A DNA stretch of 13,358 nucleotides, taken from assembly GCA_012270695.1 (NCBI GenBank), contig JAAXHV010000098.1:1-13358 (forward strand), read 5' to 3'. The translations under genes and the position numbers were made by a program. This stretch comes from Gammaproteobacteria bacterium. GTDB lineage: Bacteria > Pseudomonadota > Gammaproteobacteria > Eutrophobiales > Eutrophobiaceae. Under the pieces are notes generated by a model, which did not search any database, was not told where the DNA came from, and worked only from the letters and a program-made list of their open reading frames with translations. This document shows, piece after piece, positions 1 through 6,409 of this stretch (positions are counted from its first letter, which is position 1; each line of letters begins with the position of its first letter).

Positions 1-1443
1 TTCCGCATACTCATCCTCTACCTGAAACCGGTCCTGCCGGGCCTGGCGCAGCGCTCCGAGGCATTCCTGGGAATCGACCCGCTGAGCTGGGACGACCTGA
101 CGGCGCCGCTGCTCGACCACCCGATAAGGAAATTCAAGCCGCTCCTCACCCGGGTGGAAAAAGACCGGATCGATGCCGTAGTCGCAGCCAGTAAACAAAG
201 CCTGGGGGGCGGGGGCGCCAGAGCAGCGGAAGCCACCGGGCCAGAGGACTCCGCCAGGGCCGGAGGGGCCGAGGATGCGGAAGCCGCACCGGCAGAGGAC
301 GCCACCAGGGCCGGGGACGCTGGGCCAGCGGGAGCCGGTTCGGCAGAGGATTCCTCTAGGGTCGGGGACGCTGGGCCAGCGGGAGCCGCCGGGGCAGAGG
401 ACGCCACCAGGGCCGGGGATGCCGAAACAGCGGAAGCCGGCTCGGCAGAGGATTCCTCCAGGGTCGGGGACGCTGGGCCAGCGGAAGCCGCCGGGGCAGC
501 GGACGCCACCAGGGCCGGGGGCGCCGGAGCAGCGGAAGCCGGCTCGGCAGAGGACTCTACTAGGGCCGGGGATGCCGGGTCAGCGGAAGCCGCCGGAGCA
601 GAGTACTCCGCTAGGGCCGAGGGCGCCGGGCCAGCGGAAGCCGGCTCGGCAGAGGACTCTACTAGGGCCGGGGATGCCGGGTCAGCGGAAGCCGCCAGGG
701 CAGAGGACTCCATCAGGGCCAGGGACGCTGGGCTAGCGGAAGCCGCCGGGGCAGAGGACTCTACCAGAGCCGGGGGCGCCAGAGCAGCGGAAGCCGCCGT
801 GGCAGAGGACTCCGCCAGGGCCGAGGGCGCTGGGCCAGCGGACTTCGTCAGGGCCGGGGACGCCGGGTCAGCGGAAGCCCCCGCGGCAGCGGACTCCACC
901 AAGGCCAGGGACGCCGGGGCAGCGGAAGCTCCCGCGGCAGCGGACTCCACCAGGGCCAGGGATGCCGCGGCAGTGGAAGCCGCCGGACCAGAGGACTCCG
1001 CCAGGGCCGGGGACGCTGGGCCAGCGGAAGCCGCCTCGGCAGCGGACTCCGCCAAGGCCGGGGATGCTGAGGATGCGGGTACAGGGAATAAGTATCTGGT
1101 TGACGACCCAGTTGGCGCGGAAATCTCCTTTGATGAATTCACCAGGATAGACCTGCGCGTGGCAAAAATTACCCGGGCTACCTATGTTGACGGCGCGGAT
1201 AAATTGCTGCAACTGACCCTGGACCTCAATGGCGAAACCCGGAACGTGTTCGCCGGCATCAAGTCCGCCTACCAGCCGGAAGACCTGGTCGGCAGGCAGA
1301 CGGTGATGGTGGCTAACCTGGCGCCGAGGAAAATGCGCTTCGGCGTGTCGGAAGGCATGGTGCTTGCAGCGGGACCGGGCGGCGAAGAAATATTCATCGT
1401 GACTCCCGATGCAGGCGCCAAACCCGGCATGAAAGTCAAGTGA
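1..1443 (+). CDS. metG: Methionyl-tRNA synthetase, C-terminal part (5' end outside window), with expanded linker
   Basis: MetG charges tRNA-Met with methionine in the cytoplasm. The frame is open from base 1 to a TGA at 1441-1443. The first ~60 residues (FRILILYLKPVLPGL..., then PIRKFKPLLTRVEKDRIDAVV) match the end of the anticodon-binding helical domain of E. coli-type MetG. The last ~118 residues (from KYLVDDPVGAEISFDEF, through RIDLRVAKI, ANLAPRKMRFGVSEGM and PDAGAKPGMKVK) are the C-terminal OB-fold tRNA-binding/dimerisation domain. In E. coli the linker between them is only about 20-30 residues; here about 295 residues of Ala/Gly/Glu/Asp/Arg repeats separate them. The frame stays intact through every repeat and the downstream domain is well conserved, so the protein is probably made and functional. 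The start and catalytic domain lie to the left of the window. metG next to rnf genes fits gammaproteobacteria. Confidence 0.96.
   Translation, partial: FRILILYLKPVLPGLAQRSEAFLGIDPLSWDDLTAPLLDHPIRKFKPLLTRVEKDRIDAVVAASKQSLGGGGARAAEATGPEDSARAGGAEDAEAAPAEDATRAGDAGPAGAGSAEDSSRVGDAGPAGAAGAEDATRAGDAETAEAGSAEDSSRVGDAGPAEAAGAADATRAGGAGAAEAGSAEDSTRAGDAGSAEAAGAEYSARAEGAGPAEAGSAEDSTRAGDAGSAEAARAEDSIRARDAGLAEAAGAEDSTRAGGARAAEAAVAEDSARAEGAGPADFVRAGDAGSAEAPAAADSTKARDAGAAEAPAAADSTRARDAAAVEAAGPEDSARAGDAGPAEAASAADSAKAGDAEDAGTGNKYLVDDPVGAEISFDEFTRIDLRVAKITRATYVDGADKLLQLTLDLNGETRNVFAGIKSAYQPEDLVGRQTVMVANLAPRKMRFGVSEGMVLAAGPGGEEIFIVTPDAGAKPGMKVK
208..1080 (+). repeat. In-frame 51-bp (17-residue) tandem repeat inside metG
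   Basis: Units begin at the codon pair for E/A-D followed by S/A-T/S-R, at 244, 295, 346, 397, 448, 499, 550, 601, 652, 703, 754, 805, 838, 889, 940, 991 and 1042. The spacing is exactly 51 bp except for the unit at 805, which is 33 bp and has lost 18 bp (6 residues). The consensus is close to EDSTRAGDAGPAEAAGA. A degenerate partial unit precedes 244 and the last unit is cut short near 1080. Units differ by substitutions, with alternating sub-types (for example AAGA and AGSA endings), which suggests amplification of higher-order pairs. All length changes are multiples of 3. Confidence 0.95.
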
Positions 1444-1497
1444 TTGTATCCTACTGTCACGCCCAAGAAATTCCTCGCTGCCAATCCGGCCCGCTCC

Positions 1498-1764
1498 TCC
1501 GTCGTCATGCCGGCCGGCCCCCCGCCGCCAGACCGGCGCGTTCCCGCCGTTATACCAGCACGCCCCCCGCCGTTATACCGGCAGGCTCCCACGGTTGTCA
1601 TACCGGCCCGCTCCCCGCCGTCATACCGGCAGGCTCCCGCGGTTGTCATACTGGCCCGCTCCCCGCCGTCATACCGGCCCACTCCCGCGGTTGTCATACT
1701 GGCCCGCTCCCCGCCGTCATACCGGCCCGCTCCCCCCGTCGTCATACGGGCACGCTCCCCCTAC
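1498..1764. repeat. Intergenic 24-bp / 48-bp tandem repeat array downstream of metG
   Basis: About eleven copies of a 22-25-bp unit resembling TCATACCGGCCCGCTCCCCG run from ~1503 to ~1764. Two alternating versions form a 48-bp higher-order unit that starts at 1571, 1619, 1667 and 1715, spaced exactly 48 bp apart. The left half (1498-1570) is more degenerate. The stretch is very C-rich on this strand. The whole 1444-1943 spacer has no gene I can support; the rest of it (1765-1943) shows nothing recognisable. Open frames through the array exist only because 24 and 48 are multiples of 3. Confidence 0.85.
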
Positions 1765-1943
1765 GCCCCCGGCTTGCAACATGCAGGGGCAGGCATTCCT
1801 GTGCAAGTTTACCCTCTGCCAACGGCGAGCAGGGGACGGTTCGGCAGGTCGGAAGCAGAGCCTGGCCCTGTAGCTGGATGCAGAATCTACCCCCCCGCTT
1901 CCGCCAGGAGGGGCCGGTTCTGCATGTTTTAGGCAGGGGAGGC

Positions 1944-1979
1944 ATGAATCCGGCAAAACAAACCATTGCCAGTGCATGA
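1944..1979 (+). promoter_or_regulatory. Possible 11-codon leader ORF coupled to rnfA
   Basis: ATG at 1944 follows a purine-rich AGGGGAGG (1935-1942). It reads MNPAKQTIASA and stops at TGA 1977-1979, which overlaps the rnfA ATG (1976-1978) in the order ATGA. The rnfA start has no good Shine-Dalgarno sequence of its own, so ribosomes ending this short ORF could re-initiate on rnfA. Against this, the purine run sits very close to the leader ATG (AGGGG leaves 4 bases, GGAGG only 1). Functional status is inference. Confidence 0.3.
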
Positions 1980-2557
1980 CGGAATTATCGATCATCCTCT
2001 TGGCGGCCTGCCTGGCCAACAATCTGGTAACCGACCACCTGCTGGGCGTGAGCCCCATGCTGGCGGCCGCGCAGAAGATCGGCATTGCCGTCGATATGGG
2101 GCTGGCCGTCACCTGCATCACCAGCGTTGTCGCCCTGGTTACATTCCTGTTGGACACCTTTTTCATTACCCCCCTGCACCTGGAAAACTACAGGTTGCTC
2201 CTCCTGGTCGCGACCGTCGCCTGCGTCTGCCAGGTATCCCGGACGATTTCGGGCAGGTATTTCCCCCGCCTGTTTGACCGCGACGGCAGGTTTTATCCGC
2301 TGTTGCTGATGAACTGCGCGTTACTGGGGGTCACGCTGCTCAACATGCAGCAAGGGGGTGGCTTGCTTCCTTCCCTGTTTTTCGGCGCCGGCGCTGGCCT
2401 GGGTTTCTCACTGGTGTTGCTCGGTTTCACCGCCATTAATCTACGACTGGCCGTGACCGATCTGCCGGGCCCGTTCAAGGGCCTGCCAGTGCAAATGGTG
2501 ACACTGGGGATCATCTCCCTGGCCTTTTCAGGCTTTACCGGCATGGTCAAGGTTTAA
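1976..2557 (+). CDS. rnfA: Rnf/Rsx electron transport complex subunit A (membrane)
   Basis: RnfA is one of two homologous six-helix inner-membrane subunits (with RnfE) at the core of the Rnf complex, which moves electrons between NADH and ferredoxin across the membrane or, as Rsx, keeps SoxR reduced. The 193-residue length equals the family norm. It aligns without gaps at the N terminus to E. coli RsxA (MTELSIILLAACLANNLV versus MTDYLLLFVGTVLVNNFV) and ends in the typical SLAFSGFTGMVKV. NCALLG (Cys114) is kept. At residue 26 the family's GLCP motif reads GVSP: the conserved Cys that, with its RnfE partner, binds an Fe-S cluster in the membrane is Ser. Start ATG 1976 is chosen by alignment; it lacks a clear ribosome site. 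rnfB follows after 279 bp rather than in tight linkage. Confidence 0.93.
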   Translation: MTELSIILLAACLANNLVTDHLLGVSPMLAAAQKIGIAVDMGLAVTCITSVVALVTFLLDTFFITPLHLENYRLLLLVATVACVCQVSRTISGRYFPRLFDRDGRFYPLLLMNCALLGVTLLNMQQGGGLLPSLFFGAGAGLGFSLVLLGFTAINLRLAVTDLPGPFKGLPVQMVTLGIISLAFSGFTGMVKV

Positions 2558-2836
2558 CCCGCATTTCTCAGGGCGCTTGTTGCTATTGGGAACATGTTTG
2601 CTGTCAATACGTTATGAGCTTATTCTCACTGTGCTACCATGACAGACTGCGCTTGCTGCGTTCATTGCATCCATCCCTGGACGCAACCCTGCGAGCGGCT
2701 TTTGCCATGCAAATCGGCCGTCCTGCCGATTTGTCATCGCATTACCTGATGAGAAATCCGGGTTAATGCTGGAACTGATTGCAGTTACGACGGACGAGAA
2801 CTCAGGTTCCCGGTTCGGTTAATTTGGCGAAGTTTA
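2558..2836 (+). other. Unusual 279-bp spacer between rnfA and rnfB, with a hairpin
   Basis: No gene is visible here. A perfect 8-bp inverted repeat, CAAATCGG (2710-2717) and CCGATTTG (2726-2733), with an 8-base loop could form a hairpin, but no T-run follows it, so it is not a standard terminator. It might act in mRNA processing or attenuation. I could not place a convincing promoter. rnfA and rnfB are normally contiguous, so this looks like inserted or decayed sequence. Confidence 0.5.
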
Positions 2837-3376
2837 GTGTTGGAATTGGCTGTTGTTACTTTGGTGGTTTATTTGCTGGTACTGTCGGCGGCCATGTCGT
2901 TGTCCGATGCAGGTGATGCCGGTAAACGCACCAGGGAAGAGACCATCTCTGCAGTAGACGCCCTGCTGCCGCAGACTCAGTGCGGCGACTGCGGTTACCC
3001 CGGCTGCCTGCCTTATGCCAGGGCGATCGTTGACCAGGACGTTCCCCTCAACCTGTGCCCCCCGGGCGGCGCAGTCACCGTCAGAAAACTGGAGAAATTG
3101 CTGGGGCGGACGTCCTACCGATATGTTGCTCCGGTCGCGCCCGAAAGCGCAATCGCATTGATTGACGAAAAAACCTGCATAGGTTGTGTGAAGTGTATCC
3201 ACGCCTGCCCCGTCGATGCCATCGTCGGCAGCGCCAAACAACTGCACGCCATCATCCCGGAATACTGCACAGGCTGCAAGCTATGCCTGCCCCCATGCCC
3301 CGTAGACTGCATCACAATGATCCCCCAGACCCCCTTAATTCAACCCCTAATTCAGGACACCCATAAAATAGCCTAA
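2837..3376 (+). CDS. rnfB: Rnf/Rsx electron transport complex subunit B (Fe-S protein)
   Basis: RnfB carries Fe-S clusters on the cytoplasmic face of the Rnf complex and passes electrons between the membrane core and ferredoxin or RnfC. The N-terminal helix (residues ~3-20, LELAVVTLVVYLLVLSAAMS) anchors it. Next is the RnfB-type cluster site with Cys49, 52, 57 and 74 (QCGDCGYPGC ... CPPGG), then two [4Fe-4S] ferredoxin motifs, C114IGCVKCIHACP and C144TGCKLCLPPCP. Start GTG 2837 is chosen because it retains the membrane anchor; ribosome-site support is weak. At 179 residues it is somewhat shorter than the ~190-residue enterobacterial form. The last residues (about LIQDTHKIA) are encoded by the dispersed repeat at 3349-3370, so the natural tail has been replaced or truncated. 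All cluster Cys remain, so it is likely functional. Confidence 0.93.
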   Translation: MLELAVVTLVVYLLVLSAAMSLSDAGDAGKRTREETISAVDALLPQTQCGDCGYPGCLPYARAIVDQDVPLNLCPPGGAVTVRKLEKLLGRTSYRYVAPVAPESAIALIDEKTCIGCVKCIHACPVDAIVGSAKQLHAIIPEYCTGCKLCLPPCPVDCITMIPQTPLIQPLIQDTHKIA

Positions 3377-3470
3377 TTTAGCACCCGCAATTCAGCGCAA
3401 TTCAGGACACCCATAAAATTAGCACCCGCAATTCACGCAATTCACGCAATCCAGGACACCCATAAAATTG
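3349..3470. repeat. Dispersed repeat cluster A: three direct copies, ~50-bp period
   Basis: Copies of AATTCAGGACACCCATAAAA (forward orientation, core GGACACCCAT) lie at 3349-3370 (core 3355), 3399-3420 (core 3405) and 3448-3470 (core 3454; AATCCAGG variant). Together with the intervening TAGCACCCGCAATTCA they form a tandem array of period 49-50 bp. The first copy lies inside the 3' end of rnfB. Short AATTCACGC duplications occur at 3430-3447. The last copy abuts the IS3-type end at 3469. Confidence 0.9.
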
Positions 3471-3667
3471 AATCGCCCCAGGAATTCCGGAGACCCGTTA
3501 GTGTGAGTCATGCCGCTTTGCATGACCGGTCAATCTCATCATAGTAGATCTGTTCATACTCAGCGGGAGGCACATTGCCGATGCGCGCCAGCAAACGCCG
3601 ATGGTTAAACCAGTCCACCCATTCCAAGGTAGCGTATTCCACGTCATCCAAAGTCTTCCAAGGTCCC
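3469..3667 (-). mobile_element. Remnant of an IS3-family insertion sequence (right end only)
   Basis: About 200 bp remain of an IS. On the left is a TG-starting terminus, TGAATCGCCCCAGGAATTCC (3469-3488), continuing GGAGAC; it resembles the terminal inverted repeats of IS3-family elements that I recall (TGAACCGCCCC... type). Inside lies the C-terminal coding end of the transposase on the - strand. The other end is lost: IS-like coding stops near 3667, where repeat-like CAAATTTGGGACA sequence begins. The remnant sits between inward-facing copies of the dispersed repeat (clusters A and B). Confidence 0.75.
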
Positions 3668-3699
3668 TGCCAAATTTGGGACAAATTTGGGACATCCAC
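3508..3699 (-). pseudogene. IS3-family transposase OrfB, C-terminal fragment
   Basis: The - strand reads GPWKTLDDVEYATLEWVDWF, then NHRRLLARIGNVPPAEYEQI and YYDEIDRSCKAA, to a stop at 3508-3510. This is the characteristic end of the IS3-family DDE (rve) integrase catalytic domain, normally the last ~50 of about 280 residues. The DDE catalytic residues are absent, so it cannot be active. The residues before GPWK (MDVPNLSQIWQ, 3667-3699) come from repeat sequence, not from the transposase; the ATG at 3699 is therefore fortuitous and true homology spans 3508-~3667. Confidence 0.85.
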
Positions 3700-3828
3700 A
3701 GAATCTAGTCGCTTCCAATATTAATGGGTGTCCCAAAATTTACCGATTTTATGGGTGTCCCGAATTCAAAGAGTGGGGTGCTCCGATTTTATGGGTGTCC
3801 TGAATTAGCTTGAATTAGCTGAATTAGG
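3671..3828. repeat. Dispersed repeat cluster B (between IS remnant and rnfC)
   Basis: Degenerate forward copies CAAATTTGGGACA lie at 3671-3683, then one followed by TCCACAGAAT (core near 3689). Three reverse-orientation copies have the ATGGGTGTCC core at 3724, 3751 and 3791; the last two are TTTTATGGGTGTCC followed by CGAATTC or TGAATTA. From 3801 a 10-bp tandem TGAATTAGCT is repeated two and a half times up to 3828. This block plus the IS remnant forms the 470-497-bp spacer before rnfC, which holds no intact gene. Confidence 0.88.
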
Positions 3829-3873
3829 ATAATATGCAGTGATATTGTGCTTAGTATTTGGAGCAGTGGCGGT

Positions 3874-5379
3874 ATGCGTGAATTACATAACTTTCCGGGC
3901 GGGTTGTTGCTGGAGCCGCACAAGGAGATCACGGACCAGAAAATGTCCATCCTGCACCCTCTGCCGGAGCGGATGTTCCTGCCCTTGCGACAATATATCG
4001 GCCGGCCAGCAGAGCCTGTGGTAAAAATCGGCGACAAGGTGTTGAAAGGCCAGATCATCGCCCGCTCCGACGGATATGTGAGCCTCCCCGTCCACGCCAG
4101 TACGTCCGGGAAAATAACGGATATCGGCGATTATCCCATCCCTCACCCGACAATAAGTAAGGCTCCTTGCATCGTACTGGAACCAGACGGAAACGACGCC
4201 TGGTTTGATATCCGGCCCACTGAAGAATACGATCGGACCGAACCGGCGAAATTGCAGGAGTTGATCCGGGATTGCGGTATAGTCGGCCTGGGGGGAGCAG
4301 GTTTTCCCGCCCATGTAAAATTGATGGAAGGGGTGGAGAACGCCGTCGATACGTTAATCATTAACGGCGTTGAATGTGAACCTCATATCACCTGCGACGA
4401 CCGGCTGATCCAGGAGAAGGCCTCCTACGTCGTATCCGGCGCGCGCATGATCCGCCATGCAGTTCAGGCCAAGCACTGTGTAATCGCCGTCGAGGATGAC
4501 ATGCAACTGGCATACGACGCCCTGGCCGGAATAATCGATGATGACCTGGAACTGGTCAAAGTGCCTACCCGCTATCCCGCAGGAGGAGAAAAGCAGCTCA
4601 TAAAAACATTGACCGGCAAGGACATCCCCAGTGGGGGCCTGCCAATTCACATCGGCATAGTTATCCACAACGTGGCCACGGCTGCAGCGGTTTACCGGGC
4701 CGTCACGCGCGGGGAGCCCATCGTCTCGCGCTACATTACGGTGACCGGAAAAGTGGATAACCCTGTCAACCTGCAAGTGCTGATCGGGACGCCGGTCGAG
4801 GATTGCCTTGCAACCTGCGGTTACCGGCATAGTGAGAATAACAAGGTGATCATAGGCGGCCCCATGATGGGCCTGCGCGTCACCAGCCCCAATATGCCGG
4901 TGATTAAGACCACCAACTGCATCATTATCGAAGAAAACACGCCTGTCCGTCCGGAAATGCCCTGTATCCGTTGCGCGGATTGCGTCGATGTCTGCCCCGC
5001 GGAACTGCTGCCCCAGCAATTGTACTGGTTTGCCAAGGCCGCAGAATTCGACCAGGCCCGGGAATATCGCCTGTTCGATTGTATTGAATGTGGTTGCTGT
5101 GCCTATGTCTGCCCCAGCCACATACCCCTGGTGCACTATTATCGTCATGCGAAATCGCAGATCGACCTTGAAGAAGAACACAACTACGAGGCCGAACTGG
5201 CGAGACAGCGCTTCACACAGAAAAACGAGCGGTTGAGAAACGAGTCAGCCGGTAGGAAAGCAGGCAAAACCGGCAGCCGTGCAGGGCAGGATACCAAAGC
5301 AGCGAAAAAGGCCTATGTGCAGGAGGCGCTGGCCAGGACCCAGGCAAAGCGCCGGGACCGGGCGTCCCGGGAAGACTGA
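3874..5379 (+). CDS. rnfC: Rnf/Rsx electron transport complex subunit C (NADH/FMN, Fe-S)
   Basis: RnfC is the peripheral NADH-oxidising subunit with FMN and two [4Fe-4S] clusters, related to the NuoF-type fold. The N-terminal part (FPGGLLLEPHKE, MFLPLRQYIGRPAEPVVKIG, DKVLKGQIIARSDG) is the RnfC barrel-sandwich region. GLGGAGFPAHVKL (from residue ~138) is the nucleotide/flavin site. Cluster motifs are C364IRCADCVDVCP and C403IECGCCAYVCP. The C-terminal tail is short, Lys/Arg-rich and not conserved; it lacks the long Ala/Lys repeats of E. coli RsxC. Start ATG 3874 (MRELHNFPGG) is preferred because family members begin about 6-10 residues before FxGG and a GGAG lies 10 bases upstream. An in-frame GTG at 3847 would add nine residues. 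Its promoter would have to lie in the repeat/IS spacer, because the link to rnfB is broken. Confidence 0.94.
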   Translation: MRELHNFPGGLLLEPHKEITDQKMSILHPLPERMFLPLRQYIGRPAEPVVKIGDKVLKGQIIARSDGYVSLPVHASTSGKITDIGDYPIPHPTISKAPCIVLEPDGNDAWFDIRPTEEYDRTEPAKLQELIRDCGIVGLGGAGFPAHVKLMEGVENAVDTLIINGVECEPHITCDDRLIQEKASYVVSGARMIRHAVQAKHCVIAVEDDMQLAYDALAGIIDDDLELVKVPTRYPAGGEKQLIKTLTGKDIPSGGLPIHIGIVIHNVATAAAVYRAVTRGEPIVSRYITVTGKVDNPVNLQVLIGTPVEDCLATCGYRHSENNKVIIGGPMMGLRVTSPNMPVIKTTNCIIIEENTPVRPEMPCIRCADCVDVCPAELLPQQLYWFAKAAEFDQAREYRLFDCIECGCCAYVCPSHIPLVHYYRHAKSQIDLEEEHNYEAELARQRFTQKNERLRNESAGRKAGKTGSRAGQDTKAAKKAYVQEALARTQAKRRDRASRED

Positions 5380-5404
5380 ACGGAACACCCCGGATACACT
5401 CCGT

Positions 5405-6409
5405 ATGATCAACAGGGCTAACAGTTCGCCTCATTGGCACGATGGCCGGACTCTGGGGGGGCTGATGACGGACGTGTGCATTGCGCTCATCCCGGGATTG
5501 CTCTGTTACACCTGGTTATTCGGCCCCGGCGTGCTGGTTCAATGTATCCTGGCTGTGGTTTTTGCGCTCTTGTTCGAGTTTGCCATCCTCAAGCTGTGCC
5601 GTCGCGATGCCCGACTTTTCCTGCGGGACGGCAGTGCCGTCGTCACAGCTTTGCTGTTTGCCGTCAGCATCCCTCCGGCAGCAGCCTGGTGGGTCTGCCT
5701 GTGTGGGATGGCCTTTGCGATCATCATCGGCAAGCATGCCTTTGGAGGCATCGGCTACAACATATTCAACCCGGCTATGGCGGGGTATGTTTTCGTATTG
5801 CTTTGCTTCCCGGTGCAGATGAACACCTGGCCGGACCTGTCCGCGCACGGGCTTGGCGCATACCTTGGCAGCATCTTCCCCACGGCAGGCGGGGAGCCTG
5901 ATATTCTGAGCGGCGCCACCGCGCTGGATGAACTGAAAACCCGGCTGGAAATGATGGACATGGTATCGGAAATAAAGACAGCTTCCGCATTCGGATATTT
6001 TGGCGGCGCTGGTTGGGAATGGCTCAATGTCATGTTCATCCTGGGCGGTGTCTATTTATTAATTCGCGGCGTCATCAAGTGGCATATCCCCATCGCGGTA
6101 CTGGCCGGCCTGTTAATGTTCAGCACGATCCTTTACTTTTACGATGCGGAAACCCATGCCTCTCCGCTGTTCCATCTGTTCAGCGGCGGCACTATGCTGT
6201 GTGCATTCTTCATTGCCACGGATCCCGTCACTGCGTCCACAACCAACCGCGGGCGTATCATCTACGGCGTCTTAATCGGAATACTGATCTGCTTGATGCG
6301 CGAGTGGGGGGCATACCCCGACGGAGTGGCATTTGCGATACTCATTGCCAATATCTTCGTACCGTTGATTGACCTGCTGACCCGCCCCAGGGTGTTCGGA
6401 GAAAAATAA
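5405..6409 (+). CDS. rnfD: Rnf/Rsx electron transport complex subunit D (membrane flavoprotein)
   Basis: RnfD is a multi-helix inner-membrane subunit that carries a covalently bound FMN and takes part in electron and ion transfer. The 334-residue protein starts MINRANSSPHWHDGRTLG, matching the ASSPYTHNQRQT region of E. coli RsxD. It keeps LLFAVSIPP, GGIGYNIFNPAMAGYV, SGATAL (FMN-accepting Thr172 expected), ATDPVTASTTNRGRIIYG and YPDGVAFAILIANIFVPLID, ending TRPRVFGEK. Start ATG 5405 lies 25 bp after rnfC. The frame is open upstream to 5279 but that part overlaps rnfC and reads as Arg/Pro-rich noise. The TAA shares one base with the rnfG ATG, so C, D and G form one tight transcription unit. 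Confidence 0.94.
   Translation: MINRANSSPHWHDGRTLGGLMTDVCIALIPGLLCYTWLFGPGVLVQCILAVVFALLFEFAILKLCRRDARLFLRDGSAVVTALLFAVSIPPAAAWWVCLCGMAFAIIIGKHAFGGIGYNIFNPAMAGYVFVLLCFPVQMNTWPDLSAHGLGAYLGSIFPTAGGEPDILSGATALDELKTRLEMMDMVSEIKTASAFGYFGGAGWEWLNVMFILGGVYLLIRGVIKWHIPIAVLAGLLMFSTILYFYDAETHASPLFHLFSGGTMLCAFFIATDPVTASTTNRGRIIYGVLIGILICLMREWGAYPDGVAFAILIANIFVPLIDLLTRPRVFGEK

Noticed and set aside
18..1142. A 374-codon open frame on the - strand and a 153-codon + frame (275-736) across metG
   Set aside because: Both exist because the 51-bp unit is a multiple of 3 and lacks stops in those frames; the metG frame continues into conserved domains on both sides.
1498..1764. CRISPR array
   Set aside because: Units are contiguous and similar throughout, with no unique spacers between constant repeats, and there are no cas genes.
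1269..1979. Several Arg/Pro- or Gly/Thr-rich open frames on both strands over the array after metG
   Set aside because: They are produced by the 24-bp periodicity, show no recognisable domain and change character outside the repeats.
2701..2740. Hairpin CAAATCGG/CCGATTTG as an rnfA terminator
   Set aside because: No T-run follows and it lies ~150 bp after the stop, so it is listed only as a hairpin in the spacer.
3349..3470. CRISPR-like array of three ~50-bp units
   Set aside because: Intervening segments are copies of each other (TAGCACCCGCAATTCA) and not spacers; the same motif recurs alone and inverted elsewhere.
4354..5181. A 275-codon open frame on the - strand inside rnfC
   Set aside because: It is antisense to a well-conserved gene with both Fe-S motifs and has no recognisable family.
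5279..5404. Upstream extension of rnfD to the first in-frame ATG
   Set aside because: It overlaps the end of rnfC and encodes Arg/Pro-rich residues; family alignment begins just after ATG 5405.
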